Below, piece after piece: positions 27,082 through 36,271 of a DNA stretch of 64,000 bases. How positions within the stretch are numbered: the stretch's first letter is position 1; every line of letters begins with the position of its first letter. The notes under the pieces are model-generated. The model did not search any database, had not been told where the DNA came from, and worked only from the letters and a program-made list of their open reading frames with translations. A program made the position numbers and the translations under genes. Origin of the DNA: Phycisphaerae bacterium (GTDB lineage: Bacteria; Planctomycetota; Phycisphaerae; UBA1845; Fen-1342). The DNA lies in NCBI GenBank assembly GCA_022072445.1, contig JAJVHV010000014.1, forward strand, positions 1 to 64,000, written 5' to 3'.

Positions 27082-27327
27082 ATGAAGATCGAGACAGTCC
27101 GGACGATGAAGGTCGACGAGCTGCACGGCGAGCTGGATCGCCTGCGGCGGCACCTGTTCGACCTTCGCGCCCAGGCCGTGACGGAGAAGCTGGAGGATCC
27201 GACCCAGCTCGGCAAGGCCAAGCGCGACATCGCGCGGGTGCTGACCGTGCTGCGCGAGCGGGGCGAGGCGCGCATCGAAGAGCAACAGTCCCACCTGGAA
27301 GCGGTGGCCGCGAAGCGGAAGAAGTAA
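27082..27327 (+). CDS. rpmC: 50S ribosomal protein L29
   Basis: This 81-aa protein starts at ATG 27082. The conserved two-helix hairpin is visible: MKVDELHGELDRLRRHLFDLR and then AKRDIARVLTVLRER. Its C-terminal tail is somewhat longer than the common 65 residues. L29 sits beside L23 at the tunnel exit. Confidence 0.94.
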   Translation: MKIETVRTMKVDELHGELDRLRRHLFDLRAQAVTEKLEDPTQLGKAKRDIARVLTVLRERGEARIEEQQSHLEAVAAKRKK

Positions 27328-27357
27328 TCGGTACAGGAAAGTGAGACGACTCTGACC

Positions 27358-27657
27358 ATGGCAACGCAAGCTCCGGGCAACGCACCCGCCGCACCGCGCA
27401 CGACGCGCACCACGCGTGTCGGCGTGGTGACGTCCGACAAGCGTGACAAGACGCGCCGCGTCGCGGTGCGCTACCAGGTTCAGCACCCCAAATACGGCAA
27501 GCGGCTGCGCCGCGAAGTGGTGCTGCACGTGCACGACGAGAAGAACGAGGCCAGGCTGGGCGACACGGTCGAAGTCGCCGAGTGCCGTCCGGTCAGCAAG
27601 ACCAAGTGCTGGCGGCTGCTGCGGATCGTCCGCAAGGGCGCCGGGGGCGAGTCATGA
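27358..27657 (+). CDS. rpsQ: 30S ribosomal protein S17
   Basis: This 99-aa protein has the OB-fold of S17 from about residue 20: [54 protein letters not shown]. The first ~18 residues form a low-complexity Ala/Pro/Thr extension. Its stop overlaps the rplN start (ATGA). Confidence 0.96.
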   Translation: MATQAPGNAPAAPRTTRTTRVGVVTSDKRDKTRRVAVRYQVQHPKYGKRLRREVVLHVHDEKNEARLGDTVEVAECRPVSKTKCWRLLRIVRKGAGGES

Positions 27658-28043
27658 TCCAGCAATACACGTGGCTCGACGTGGCGGACAACACCGGCGC
27701 TAAGCAGGCGATGTGCATCCAGGTGCTCAAGGGCTCCGCGTCCGGCTGGGGCAAACGCCGCCTGCGGACCTGCGGCGTGGGTGACATCGTCATGTGCTCG
27801 GTGAAGCAGGCGCTGCCGGCGGCCGAGGTCAAGAAGGGCGACGTGGTGCGCTGCGTGGTGGTGCGGACGAAGTACCCGACGCGGCGTGCCGACGGAACCA
27901 CCGTGCGGTTTGACACTAACGCCGCGGTGATTATCGACAACGACGGCAACCCGAAGGGCACGCGCGTCTTCGGCCCGGTGGCCCGCGAGCTGCGCGAAAA
28001 GAATTTCGGCAAGATTATCTCGCTGGCCGAGGAGGTCTGGTAG
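27654..28043 (+). CDS. rplN: 50S ribosomal protein L14
   Basis: This 129-aa protein starts at ATG 27654, overlapping the rpsQ stop by 4 bp, which suggests translational coupling. It contains [18 protein letters not shown] at the start and [25 protein letters not shown] at the end, both diagnostic. L14 contributes to intersubunit bridges and is the binding site of the silencing factor RsfS in many bacteria. Confidence 0.97.
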   Translation: MIQQYTWLDVADNTGAKQAMCIQVLKGSASGWGKRRLRTCGVGDIVMCSVKQALPAAEVKKGDVVRCVVVRTKYPTRRADGTTVRFDTNAAVIIDNDGNPKGTRVFGPVARELREKNFGKIISLAEEVW

Positions 28044-28045
28044 CG

Positions 28046-28423
28046 ATGGCGGCCCGCATCAAGAAGGACGACATGGTCGAGGTGATCTCCGGCGATCATC
28101 GCGGGGCGCGCGGCAAGGTGCTGCGCGTGCTGACCGATCAGGACCGTGTGGTGATCGAAGGCGTCAACATGGTTTACCGCCACGTGCGGAAGAGCCGCAA
28201 GAACCCGCAGGGCGGCCGTATTCAGAAGGAAGCGCCGATCCACGCGTCCAACGTCATGCCCGTCGATCCGAAGACCGGCCGCGCCACGCGCGTCCGCTTC
28301 GACGTGCGGCGCGACGCGACGGGCCGCGTGATCAGCAAGCGACGGATGAGCGTCGGCGGCACGGAGCTGAGCGAAGTGACCCGCGCCGATCGGTCCAAGA
28401 AGTCGAAATCGGAGGCGCGCTGA
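28046..28423 (+). CDS. rplX: 50S ribosomal protein L24
   Basis: This 125-aa protein has the KOW motif KKDDMVEVISGDHRGARGKV and the segment GGRIQKEAPIHASNVM, both diagnostic. It is one of two assembly-initiator proteins of the 50S subunit. The C-terminus carries an additional basic tail. Its stop TGA overlaps the rplE ATG. Confidence 0.96.
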   Translation: MAARIKKDDMVEVISGDHRGARGKVLRVLTDQDRVVIEGVNMVYRHVRKSRKNPQGGRIQKEAPIHASNVMPVDPKTGRATRVRFDVRRDATGRVISKRRMSVGGTELSEVTRADRSKKSKSEAR

Positions 28424-28983
28424 TGGCCCGTCTGCTCGACAAGTACAAGCAGGAAGTCATGCCGCGGCTGCGCGAGGAGTTGGGCCGCGAGAACCCGATG
28501 TCGCTGCCCAAGGTGACCAAGGTCGTGATCTCGACCGGCCTGGGCAAGGCCGTGGCCGAGTCGGGCAGCAAGGTGCGCGAGAGCAAGCGCTTTACCGAGG
28601 CCGAGACGCAGCTCACGACCATCACCGGCCAGAAGCCCGTCGTGACCAAGTCGAAAAAGAGCGTCTCGAACTTCAAGCTTCGCGAAGGTTGGGACGTCGG
28701 CCTGATGGTCACGCTCCGCCGCAAGCGCATGTACGAATTCCTCGACCGGCTGATCTCGCTGGCTATTCCGCGCGTTCGCGACTTCCGCGGCCTGGATCCC
28801 AGCGCCTTCGACGGCCGCGGCAATTTTGGATTGGGTCTGACCGAATTCGGCGTTTTCCCCGAGGTCGACCCCGACAAGATCACCTATCAGCAGGGCATGA
28901 ACATCACGATCTGCACGACGGCGCGCAACGACGCTGAGGCTCGCGCGCTTCTCACCCTGCTGGGAATGCCGTTCAGGAGCTAG
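28423..28983 (+). CDS. rplE: 50S ribosomal protein L5
   Basis: This 186-aa protein contains the L5 hallmarks ITGQKPVVTKSKKSVSNFKLR and GLTEFGVFPEVDPDKI. L5 binds 5S rRNA with L18 and contacts P-site tRNA. It overlaps rplX by one base, so it is likely coupled to it. Confidence 0.97.
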   Translation: MARLLDKYKQEVMPRLREELGRENPMSLPKVTKVVISTGLGKAVAESGSKVRESKRFTEAETQLTTITGQKPVVTKSKKSVSNFKLREGWDVGLMVTLRRKRMYEFLDRLISLAIPRVRDFRGLDPSAFDGRGNFGLGLTEFGVFPEVDPDKITYQQGMNITICTTARNDAEARALLTLLGMPFRS

Positions 28984-28989
28984 AGACGC

Positions 28990-29175
28990 ATGGCCCGTCT
29001 GGCGCTACGCATCAAGTGCAAGCAGAAGCCCAAGTATCGCGTCCGGGCGTACACGCGCTGCGAACTCTGCGGCCGGTCGCGGGCGGTCTATCGAAAATTC
29101 CGCGTCTGCCGCCTTTGCTTCCGCAAGCTCGCGAGCGAAGGGATGATCCCCGGCGTGCGCAAGGCCAGTTGGTAG
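28990..29175 (+). CDS. rpsN: 30S ribosomal protein S14, zinc-binding type (Z)
   Basis: This 61-aa protein carries two CxxC pairs, CELC and CRLC, that form the zinc-ribbon of the short S14 type, and ends VRKASW as expected. It belongs to the 30S head. The short zinc type rather than the long zinc-free type is worth noting for zinc-limitation biology; no alternative zinc-free copy is visible in this window. Confidence 0.96.
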   Translation: MARLALRIKCKQKPKYRVRAYTRCELCGRSRAVYRKFRVCRLCFRKLASEGMIPGVRKASW

Positions 29176-29184
29176 GAGCGACCG

Positions 29185-29583
29185 ATGCCGACGTCCGACC
29201 CGATCGCCGACATGCTGACACGCATCCGCAACGCGGTGCGCGCCCGGCACGCCCAGGTGCGCGTCAAACGCAGCCACGTCTGCCTGGGCATTGCCGGCGT
29301 CCTGCAGCAGGAAGGCTACATCAACAGCTACGACTCGATCGACGACACCGCCCAGGGCACCATCCGCGTGCAACTGAAATACGGCGAGACCGGCGAGCAG
29401 ATCCTGCGGGACTGCCAGCGCGTCAGCCGCCCCGGCTGCCGTGTTTACCGCGGGGCGCGCCAGTTGCCGCGGGTCATGGACGGCCTGGGCATCAGCATCG
29501 TCTCGACGCCTCTGGGCGTGTTGAGCGACCGCGAGTGCCGGCAGCGAAACGTCGGTGGTGAAGTCCTTTGCAACGTGTGGTGA
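29185..29583 (+). CDS. rpsH: 30S ribosomal protein S8
   Basis: This 132-aa protein begins DPIADMLTRIRNAVRARH and closes with GISIVSTPLGVLSDRECRQRNVGGEVLCNVW, the conserved S8 C-terminal RNA-binding core. S8 organises the 16S central domain. In many bacteria it represses the spc operon; no such operator was recognised here. Confidence 0.97.
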   Translation: MPTSDPIADMLTRIRNAVRARHAQVRVKRSHVCLGIAGVLQQEGYINSYDSIDDTAQGTIRVQLKYGETGEQILRDCQRVSRPGCRVYRGARQLPRVMDGLGISIVSTPLGVLSDRECRQRNVGGEVLCNVW

Positions 29584-29587
29584 ACGA

Positions 29588-30175
29588 ATGTCTCGAATCG
29601 GCAAGAAACCGGTCGCGCTGCCCTCGAACGTCAAGGTCGAGATCAGCGGTCAAACCGTCAAGTTGACCGGCCCGAAGGGCTCGCTCAGCCTCGCGGCGCC
29701 GCGTCCGATCACGGTCGCCGCCGAAGGAGCGACGGTCGTCGTCCGCCGACCGGATGACGGCCCGCTGAACCGCGCCCTGCACGGCACCACGCGCGCCCTG
29801 CTGGCCAACATGGTTAAGGGCGTCACCGAGGGCTACCAGATCGGCCTCGAGGTTTACGGCACCGGCTACAGCGCCAAGAAGATCGGAAAGCAGTTGCACC
29901 TCAACATCGGCTACATGGGCCGTGGCGTCGGGCGGGCAGCACAGTACATGCTCGACATCCCGGCCGGCCTCGAGATCGACGTGCAGGCCGAGCAGGCCCG
30001 TGGCGAGAACGAGCCGGCCAAGTTCACCGTGCGCGGGTGCGACAAGCAGCTCGTTGGCCAGTTCGCCGCCGAGGTCCGGCGGCTGCGCAAGCCCGAGCCC
30101 TACAAAGGCAAGGGCATTCGCTACGCCGGTGAGCAGATTCGCCGCAAGGCCGGCAAGGTCTTCGCCGGTGGTTGA
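29588..30175 (+). CDS. rplF: 50S ribosomal protein L6
   Basis: This 195-aa protein starts at ATG 29588 with MSRIGKKPVALPSNVKVEI; an upstream extension to 29555 overlaps rpsH and is rejected. It has two homologous domains; the C-terminal one ends RRLRKPEPYKGKGIRYAGEQ, the L6 signature next to the factor-binding centre. Confidence 0.97.
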   Translation: MSRIGKKPVALPSNVKVEISGQTVKLTGPKGSLSLAAPRPITVAAEGATVVVRRPDDGPLNRALHGTTRALLANMVKGVTEGYQIGLEVYGTGYSAKKIGKQLHLNIGYMGRGVGRAAQYMLDIPAGLEIDVQAEQARGENEPAKFTVRGCDKQLVGQFAAEVRRLRKPEPYKGKGIRYAGEQIRRKAGKVFAGG

Positions 30176-30202
30176 TGAGCGCGGCGTGAAGAGGAACGCA
30201 GG

Positions 30203-30571
30203 ATGAGATCGCAGATTCGCAAGCAGGTTCGCCGCGGCCGGCGGATCGTCCGTGGCCGCAAGAAGGTGCGTGGAACGCCGGAGCGGCCGCGCTTGGCCGT
30301 GACGCGCTCGCTGCGGCACATTCAGGCGCAGATCATCGACGACGACACGGGGCGGACGCTCTGCTCGGCGTCGACGCGCTCAAAGAGCTTCGCCGCGGGC
30401 GGCGCCTATGGCGGCAATGCCAAGGCCGCGGCGGCGGTGGGGCAGATGATCGGCGAAATGGCGAAGTCCAAGGGAATCGAGCAGGTCGCGTTTGACCGGC
30501 GCGGCAGCCGCTATCACGGCCGCGTGAAGGCCCTGGCCGACGCGGCCCGAGCCGCCGGCCTGAAGTTTTGA
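30203..30571 (+). CDS. rplR: 50S ribosomal protein L18
   Basis: This 122-aa protein has a basic N-terminus ([18 protein letters not shown]), [21 protein letters not shown] and the ending [20 protein letters not shown], typical of L18. It binds 5S rRNA together with L5. Confidence 0.96.
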   Translation: MRSQIRKQVRRGRRIVRGRKKVRGTPERPRLAVTRSLRHIQAQIIDDDTGRTLCSASTRSKSFAAGGAYGGNAKAAAAVGQMIGEMAKSKGIEQVAFDRRGSRYHGRVKALADAARAAGLKF

Positions 30572-30588
30572 CGAGGAATGTGAGCACG

Positions 30589-31149
30589 ATGGCCAAGCAC
30601 GGAAGACCGGATCGACGGGAACGCGAAGAGGATCACGGCGGCTTCGAGGATTCGCTCGTCAAGCTGTATCGCTGCGCCAAGGTGGTCAAGGGTGGCCGGC
30701 GCTTCTCCTTCGCGGCGCTGGTCGTCGTGGGAGATCGCCGCGGGCAGGTCGGCTTCGGCTATGCCAAGGCCAACGAGGTACCGGCGGCGGTCGAGAAAGC
30801 GACCAAAGCAGCGCGGCGGAATCTGATCCGCGTCCCGCTTCGCAAGACCACCATCCCGCACCGCATCGTCGGCCGCTTCGGCGCCAGCAAGATCGTCTTG
30901 ATTCCGGCGTCGGCTGGAACCGGCGTGATCGCCGGCTCGTCGGCGCGCGCCGTGCTCGATCTGGCGGGGGTGCAGGATGTGCTGACCAAGAGCTACGGCT
31001 CGACCAGCCCGAAGAACCTCGTCAAGGCCGTGGTTGAAGGGCTCAAGGGGCTGCGCTCGCGCGAGACCGTCGAGCGGCTGCGCGGTGTGAAAATCGACAT
31101 CGGCTTCGGCGAGCCACGCGCCGCTGAGGCCGCCGCCAAGGTGGGCTGA
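30589..31149 (+). CDS. rpsE: 30S ribosomal protein S5
   Basis: This 186-aa protein starts at ATG 30589. The conserved double-stranded-RNA-binding-like domain contains [23 protein letters not shown], and the second domain contains [22 protein letters not shown]5 lines the mRNA entry channel and influences accuracy. Only 26 bp separate it from rplO; the rpmD (L30) gene often found at this point is absent. Confidence 0.97.
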   Translation: MAKHGRPDRREREEDHGGFEDSLVKLYRCAKVVKGGRRFSFAALVVVGDRRGQVGFGYAKANEVPAAVEKATKAARRNLIRVPLRKTTIPHRIVGRFGASKIVLIPASAGTGVIAGSSARAVLDLAGVQDVLTKSYGSTSPKNLVKAVVEGLKGLRSRETVERLRGVKIDIGFGEPRAAEAAAKVG

Positions 31150-31175
31150 TCGGCCCGCAGGAAGGATCGCACAGC

Positions 31176-31745
31176 GTGTCCAGCATTCATGAAATCACGG
31201 CGGAGGCCGGCGCCCGGCATCGCCGCAAGCGCGTCGGACGCGGCCGTGGCAGCGGTCACGGCAAGACCTGCGGCCGCGGCACGAAGGGCTGCCAGTCGCG
31301 GGCCGGCGGCGGCGTGCGGCCCTTGACCGAGGGCGGGCAGATGCCGCTCTTCCGGCGTGTGGCGAAGCGCGGCTTCAACAACTTCAACTTCCGCACCGAG
31401 TACGAGATCGTCAACCTCGACCAGATCGAAAAGACCTTCACCACCGGCGGCAGCGTCAACATCGCGTCGCTGCGGCAGAATCGGCTGATTCGCGGCGCCG
31501 AGCCGCTCGTCAAGGTGCTCGGTCGCGGCGCGGTGGCCCGCAGATACGCTCTGGAAGTGCACGCCGTCAGCGGCAGCGCGCGCGAAGCGATTGAGAAGGC
31601 TGGCGGCAGCGTCACGCTCATTGAGCGGCGCGACCCGGCCGCCGCCGCCAAGGCCAAGCGCAACAGCGCCAAGGGTCGGCCGCGCCCCAAGCCGCAGGAG
31701 CGCCGCGGGCGGCGTCCGGGCGAGTCGAGCGGGAAGCAGAACTGA
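31176..31745 (+). CDS. rplO: 50S ribosomal protein L15
   Basis: This 189-aa protein starts at GTG 31176. The N-terminal RNA-embracing region RKRVGRGRGSGHGKTCGRGT, then GCQSRAG, is diagnostic. It is longer than the usual ~145 residues because of a basic Ala/Lys/Arg/Pro tail after residue ~155. It precedes secY. Confidence 0.95.
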   Translation: MSSIHEITAEAGARHRRKRVGRGRGSGHGKTCGRGTKGCQSRAGGGVRPLTEGGQMPLFRRVAKRGFNNFNFRTEYEIVNLDQIEKTFTTGGSVNIASLRQNRLIRGAEPLVKVLGRGAVARRYALEVHAVSGSAREAIEKAGGSVTLIERRDPAAAAKAKRNSAKGRPRPKPQERRGRRPGESSGKQN

Positions 31746-31766
31746 CCGTAGGCAGCGGAGCCGGCG

Positions 31767-33134
31767 ATGTTCAGCGCCTTTGTTAACGTCTTCAAGATCC
31801 CGGAGCTGCGCAAGAAGGTCCTCTTCACGCTCATGCTCCTGTGCGTCTACCGCGTCGGCAAGTACGTGCCGCTTCCGGGCATCGACCAGGATCGCCTGGC
31901 GCACTTCTTCAGCCAGCAGTCGGGCAGCGCCGCGCAGATGTTCGCCGATTACTTCGCCATGTTCACCGGCGGCGACCTGGGCCAGAGCACGCTCTTTGGT
32001 CTGGGCATCATGCCCTACATCAGCGCCTCGATCATCCTTCAACTTCTCGTGACCGTCGTTCCGGCGCTGGAGAAGCTCAAGAAGGAGGGCGAGTCGGGCT
32101 ATCGCAAGATTCAGGAATACACGCGCTACGGCACCGTCTTTCTGTGCCTGTTCCAGGCCGCCTTCTGGGTCCGCTATCTCAACGCGAACAACCTGATCTA
32201 CCCCGAGTATGAGGGCAGCATCTCGTTCGCGCTCATCGCCGTCACCGGCCTGATGGCCGGCACGCTGCTGCTGATGTGGATGGGCGAGCAGATCGACGAA
32301 TACGGCATCGGCAACGGCGTCAGCCTGATCATCATGGCCGGCATCATCGCCCGCCTGCCCTCGGTCTTCATCGAAGTGTTCCAGGGCCTGGCGATGGGCA
32401 GCGCGGACGGCAGCGGCCTCGACATGCAGAAAATCGTCTTTATCGTCGTCTCGTTCGTCGTCGTCGTCGCGGGCGCTATCCTCATCACGCAGGCCCAGCG
32501 GCGCATTCCCATCCAGCAGGCCAAGCAGACCCGCGGCCGGCGGATCGTCGGCGGACAGCGGCACTACCTGCCGCTGCGCGTCAACCACGGCGGCGTGATG
32601 CCCATCATCTTCGCCAGCTCGCTGCTGCTCTTCCCGAACATGCTCTTCCACTGGCTCAGCTCGGCCCGCATCTGGCCGAACAGCCTCTGGGACGTCCTCG
32701 CAACCGAGATGACGGCCGGCCGCTGGATGTACGAGGTCTCGTACATCGCGATGGTCTACTTCTTCGCCTACTTCTGGACCTCCGTTCAGTTCCAGCCCAA
32801 AGAGCTGGCCAACAACCTGCGCGACATGGGCAGCTTCATTCCCGGTCTGCGCCCCGGAAAACGCACCGCCGACTATCTCGAAGCCGTCATGATGCGCATC
32901 ACCTACGTCGGCGCCGGCTTCCTCTCGATCATCGCCGTCATCCCGTCGGTCTTCGCCGTCCAGTTGGGGATTCCCTTCCGGATTTCAGGCTTCCTCGGGG
33001 GCACCGGTCTGCTGATCGTGGTGAGCGTCGCGCTGGATCTGATCCAGCGCATCGAGGCAAACCTGATCATGCGAAACTACCAGGGCTTCCTCGGCGGCGA
33101 GGGCGTCGGACGCATCAAGGGACGGCAGTATTGA
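31767..33134 (+). CDS. secY: Protein translocase subunit SecY
   Basis: This 455-aa inner-membrane channel has ten hydrophobic helices. Recognisable family segments are YRVGKYVPLPGID near the N-terminus, GIMPYISASIILQLL in TM2b, RRIPIQQAKQTRGRR in the ribosome-binding loop, PLRVNHGGVMPIIFASSLL and LRDMGSFIPGLRPG. It forms the SecYEG pore for export and membrane insertion. Its stop overlaps the adk ATG (TGATG). Confidence 0.97.
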   Translation: MFSAFVNVFKIPELRKKVLFTLMLLCVYRVGKYVPLPGIDQDRLAHFFSQQSGSAAQMFADYFAMFTGGDLGQSTLFGLGIMPYISASIILQLLVTVVPALEKLKKEGESGYRKIQEYTRYGTVFLCLFQAAFWVRYLNANNLIYPEYEGSISFALIAVTGLMAGTLLLMWMGEQIDEYGIGNGVSLIIMAGIIARLPSVFIEVFQGLAMGSADGSGLDMQKIVFIVVSFVVVVAGAILITQAQRRIPIQQAKQTRGRRIVGGQRHYLPLRVNHGGVMPIIFASSLLLFPNMLFHWLSSARIWPNSLWDVLATEMTAGRWMYEVSYIAMVYFFAYFWTSVQFQPKELANNLRDMGSFIPGLRPGKRTADYLEAVMMRITYVGAGFLSIIAVIPSVFAVQLGIPFRISGFLGGTGLLIVVSVALDLIQRIEANLIMRNYQGFLGGEGVGRIKGRQY

Positions 33135-33787
33135 TGAATCTCATCCTGCTCGGTCCGCCCGGCGCTGGCAAAGGCACCCAGGCCGTGCGCATCGCCGAAC
33201 GGAACCGGCTGACGGCGCTGTCGAGCGGGGATATTCTGCGCGGCGAGATTCGCGCTGGCAGCGACGTCGGCCAACGGGCCGCACCGTTCGTCCAGTCGGG
33301 CGGTCTGGTGCCCGACGAGATCATCACCGCGGTGATGCTGGCCGGTCTGCGGCGGCTGCCGGCCGGGCAGGGGTTCATATTGGATGGATTCCCTCGCACG
33401 GTGGCACAGGCGGAAGCACTGACGGCCGGTCTGGCGGCGGCCGGGATTCGGATCGACGCCGTCCTTAATTTCCATCTGGACGACGCTCAGATCGTCCGAA
33501 GAATTGCCGGCAGGCGGACTTGCGGCTCGTGCCAAGCCACCTATAATGTACATTTTTTGCCGCCCAGGTCGCCCGACGTGTGCGACCGTTGCGGCTCGGC
33601 GCTCGTGCAGCGCGCCGACGATCGTGAGGACGTTGTGCAGAATCGATTGGCGACGTATCGGCAGCAGACGGCGCCGCTGGTTGACTATTATCGGAAAATC
33701 GGGCTGCTCAAGAACATCGACGCGGCCGCCGTCCCGGAACACGTCGAGCAGCAGGTCGCTCGCGTGCTCGACGGGCTCGGGGGCTGA
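33134..33787 (+). CDS. adk: Adenylate kinase, zinc-type LID
   Basis: This protein of about 217 aa catalyses ATP + AMP to 2 ADP. It shows the P-loop GPPGAGKGTQ, the AMP-binding SSGDILRGEI and the FILDGFPRT motif. The LID carries four cysteines (CGSCQ and CDRCG) forming the structural zinc site typical of Gram-positive-type and other adenylate kinases. It overlaps secY by one base, as in many spc operons. Confidence 0.97.
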   Translation: MNLILLGPPGAGKGTQAVRIAERNRLTALSSGDILRGEIRAGSDVGQRAAPFVQSGGLVPDEIITAVMLAGLRRLPAGQGFILDGFPRTVAQAEALTAGLAAAGIRIDAVLNFHLDDAQIVRRIAGRRTCGSCQATYNVHFLPPRSPDVCDRCGSALVQRADDREDVVQNRLATYRQQTAPLVDYYRKIGLLKNIDAAAVPEHVEQQVARVLDGLGG

Positions 33788-33791
33788 GCGC

Positions 33792-34589
33792 ATGGGTGTG
33801 GCAGCCGGCAAGGTCGTGGTCAAGTCGCCGCGCGAAGTCGAGCTGATGCGCGACGCGGGACGTGTGGTGTGTCGTGTTCTGGACGCCCTGGGGGAGATGA
33901 TCCGCCCGGGTGTGACGACGGCGGCCCTGGACGCCGAAGCGGCGCGCATCATCCGCGAAGCCGGCGCTACCGCCCTGTTTCTAGGTGTCCGGAATCCGCA
34001 GGCGCGGTTTCCGTTTCCGGCGAGCATTTGCTCGTCGGTGAATGACGAAGTGGTTCACGGCATTCCCGGTCCGCGGGAGCTGCGCGAAGGTGACATTGTC
34101 AGCGTCGATTGCGGCGTGCGGCTGAAGGGTTATTGCGGCGACGCGGCCCGGACGTATGCGGTCGGCCCGATCAGCGCGTTGGATCAGCAACTGCTCGATG
34201 TGACGCGTGCGTGTCTGACGGTAGCAGTCGAGCAGATGCGGCCGGGCGTGCGTTGGAGTGCCGTGGCGCGTCAGATACAGGACTGCGCCGAGCGTGCCGA
34301 GTTCGGCGTGGTTCGCGAGTTCGTCGGCCATGGGATCGGCCGCGAGATGCACGAGGATCCGAAGGTGCCGAATTACGACGACCGCCGCCATCGCCGGGAC
34401 GATTTCGAACTGGTTCCCGGGATGACGCTGGCGGTCGAGCCGATGGTGACGGCGGGCCGGCCGGCGGTTGAGTTTAAGGATTCGGCCCGCTGGACGGTGG
34501 CGACCAAGGACGGGTCGAACGCGGCCCATTTTGAGCACACGATCGCCGTCACGCCCTCGGGAAACAGCGTGCTGACGGACGGCCGCTGA
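33792..34589 (+). CDS. map: Methionine aminopeptidase, type I
   Basis: This protein of about 265 aa removes the initiator methionine. The metal ligands are visible: [19 protein letters not shown] (two Asp), [12 protein letters not shown] (His), TLAVEPMVT (Glu) and FEHTIAVT (Glu). Substrate-binding [12 protein letters not shown] is intact. The ATG at 33792 is 4 bp after the adk stop; a long upstream frame to 33504 is an adk shadow. infA, which often lies between map and rpmJ, is not present. Confidence 0.96.
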   Translation: MGVAAGKVVVKSPREVELMRDAGRVVCRVLDALGEMIRPGVTTAALDAEAARIIREAGATALFLGVRNPQARFPFPASICSSVNDEVVHGIPGPRELREGDIVSVDCGVRLKGYCGDAARTYAVGPISALDQQLLDVTRACLTVAVEQMRPGVRWSAVARQIQDCAERAEFGVVREFVGHGIGREMHEDPKVPNYDDRRHRRDDFELVPGMTLAVEPMVTAGRPAVEFKDSARWTVATKDGSNAAHFEHTIAVTPSGNSVLTDGR

Positions 34590-34609
34590 GGCCGGCGGAG
34601 AACACTGGT

Positions 34610-34723
34610 ATGAAAGTCAGAAGCAGCGTCAAACGGATCTGCGAACACTGCAAGGTTGTGCGGCGCCGCGGCGTCGTGCGGGTGATCTGCACGAACCCGC
34701 GGCACAAGCAGCGACAGGGTTGA
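34610..34723 (+). CDS. rpmJ: 50S ribosomal protein L36
   Basis: This 37-codon gene, too short for most gene callers, starts at ATG 34610 with [14 protein letters not shown] and ends [14 protein letters not shown]. The C-x2-C ... C ... H zinc motif (CEHC, CTNPRH) is intact. It lies 20 bp after map and 18 bp before rpsM. Confidence 0.96.
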   Translation: MKVRSSVKRICEHCKVVRRRGVVRVICTNPRHKQRQG

Positions 34724-34741
34724 CCAGAGCAGGGAGAGGAC

Positions 34742-35125
34742 ATGCCCCGTATTGCCGGCGTTGACATACCCAGCGACAAGCGGATCGACATCTCGCTGCG
34801 CTACATCTTCGGCGTCGGGCCGTCGAACGCGCTCGACATTCTGCAAGCCGCGCGCGTCGAGCCCGGCACGAAGGCTTCCGCCCTGAGCGAAGACGAAATC
34901 AGCCGCATCGCCAACATCATCGACCGCGACTACGTGGTCGAGGGGCAGTTGCGGCGGCAGGTGGCGCAGAACATCGCCCGGCTGCGCGACATCCGCTGCT
35001 ACCGCGGCTCGCGCCACGCGCGCGGCCTGCCGGTCCGCGGCCAGCGCACCCGGACCAACGCTCGCACGCGCAAGGGTCCGCGCAAAACCGTCGCCGGTAA
35101 GAAGGGCGTCAAGGAACAGAAGTAG
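34742..35125 (+). CDS. rpsM: 30S ribosomal protein S13
   Basis: This 127-aa protein begins [19 protein letters not shown] and contains the helix-two-turn-helix region [20 protein letters not shown] with the basic tail [16 protein letters not shown]13 lies in the 30S head and contacts the 50S subunit and P-site tRNA. A GGAGAGGA ribosome site precedes the ATG. Confidence 0.97.
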   Translation: MPRIAGVDIPSDKRIDISLRYIFGVGPSNALDILQAARVEPGTKASALSEDEISRIANIIDRDYVVEGQLRRQVAQNIARLRDIRCYRGSRHARGLPVRGQRTRTNARTRKGPRKTVAGKKGVKEQK

Positions 35126-35157
35126 TCGAAACGGCCGCTGATCACGGAGAATCGAGC

Positions 35158-35562
35158 TTGGGCAAATCCGTAGCAAAACGAACCGGCAAGCGTAACGTTG
35201 CCAAGGCGATCGCCCACATCAAGGCGACCTTCAACAACACGCTCATCACGATCACCGACACCGGCGGCGATACCATCTGCTGGGCCTCGTCCGGATCGAC
35301 GCCCATGAGCGGCAGCGAGAAGAAATTCACCGGGGCGCGCAAGAGCACGCCCTTCGCCGCCCAGCGCGCCGCCCAGTACGCGGCCAACGAGGCCAAGCGA
35401 CACGGCGTCATCGAGATCGACGTGCGCGTCAAAGGGCCCGGCGCCGGACGCGAGTCGGCCATCACCGCCTTGCAGGCCGCCGGCCTGAAAATCCAATCCA
35501 TCGAAGACGTCACGCCGCTGCCGCATAACGGCTGCCGGCCCAGGAAGAGACGGAGAGTGTAG
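35158..35562 (+). CDS. rpsK: 30S ribosomal protein S11
   Basis: This 134-aa protein starts at TTG 35158. It contains [37 protein letters not shown] and the ending [17 protein letters not shown], all diagnostic of S11, which sits on the 30S platform near the mRNA exit. Confidence 0.97.
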   Translation: MGKSVAKRTGKRNVAKAIAHIKATFNNTLITITDTGGDTICWASSGSTPMSGSEKKFTGARKSTPFAAQRAAQYAANEAKRHGVIEIDVRVKGPGAGRESAITALQAAGLKIQSIEDVTPLPHNGCRPRKRRRV

Positions 35563-35565
35563 AAG

Positions 35566-36204
35566 ATGTCGAGAGGACTCGGTCCAGCGTGTCGGAAATG
35601 CCGGCGGGAGGGCATCAAGCTGATGCTCAAGGGTGTCCGTTGCCAGACGGCCAAGTGCCCCATGGAGCGCGAAGCCCGCAACAAGCCGCCCGGAATGCAC
35701 GTTCACCGGCGGGGCACCCGCTCGGAATACGGCGTCCGCCTGCGCGAAAAGCAGAAGGTGAAGCGTTACTACGGCGTGACCGAGCGGCAGTTCCGTCTGC
35801 TGTTCGGCGAGGCCGAGCGCTCCAACGAGAACACCGGCCTGGCGCTGCTTCAGCTGCTGGAGCGGCGGCTGGACAACGTCATGCTCAAGTCGGGCCTGGC
35901 GCCGTCGCGGAAGTGGGCCCGGCAGGCCATTTCGCACGGACACGTTTACCTGGCCGGACGCAAGATGGACCGCAGCGGCTATCTCGTCCGCTCCGGCGAC
36001 AAGATTACTGTCTCGCCGCGCGAAAAGTCGGCGGCGTATCTGCGGGCGGGTATCGAGCTGGCGGGCGGCTCGCGCTCGCAGCCCGTCGCCTGGCTCGAGA
36101 CGGATATGAACAAGCTCGAAACCGTCGTGACCGGCATGCCCTCGCGCGACGACGTGCAGATTCCGGTCGAGGAGCACCTGATTGTCGAGTTCTGCTCGCG
36201 GTAG
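35566..36204 (+). CDS. rpsD: 30S ribosomal protein S4, zinc-binding type
   Basis: This 212-aa protein has an N-terminal cysteine cluster (CRKCRREG ... CQTAKC) indicating the zinc-containing form, followed by the conserved KQKVKRYYGVTERQFRLLF region. The S4 RNA-binding domain (RRLDNVMLKSGLAPSRKWARQ ... ISHGHVYLAGRK) is complete. It initiates 30S assembly and lies 3 bp after rpsK. Confidence 0.97.
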   Translation: MSRGLGPACRKCRREGIKLMLKGVRCQTAKCPMEREARNKPPGMHVHRRGTRSEYGVRLREKQKVKRYYGVTERQFRLLFGEAERSNENTGLALLQLLERRLDNVMLKSGLAPSRKWARQAISHGHVYLAGRKMDRSGYLVRSGDKITVSPREKSAAYLRAGIELAGGSRSQPVAWLETDMNKLETVVTGMPSRDDVQIPVEEHLIVEFCSR

Positions 36205-36271
36205 TTAGACGTGCGGTCGGCGGGCGACGGATAACCAACTAACCGGGGCTGGTTCCCGGGAGGCAACATAG

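Noticed and set aside
30993-32651. 552-aa minus-strand ORF opposite rpsE, rplO and secY
   Set aside because: Shadow of conserved genes; charged low-complexity translation only.
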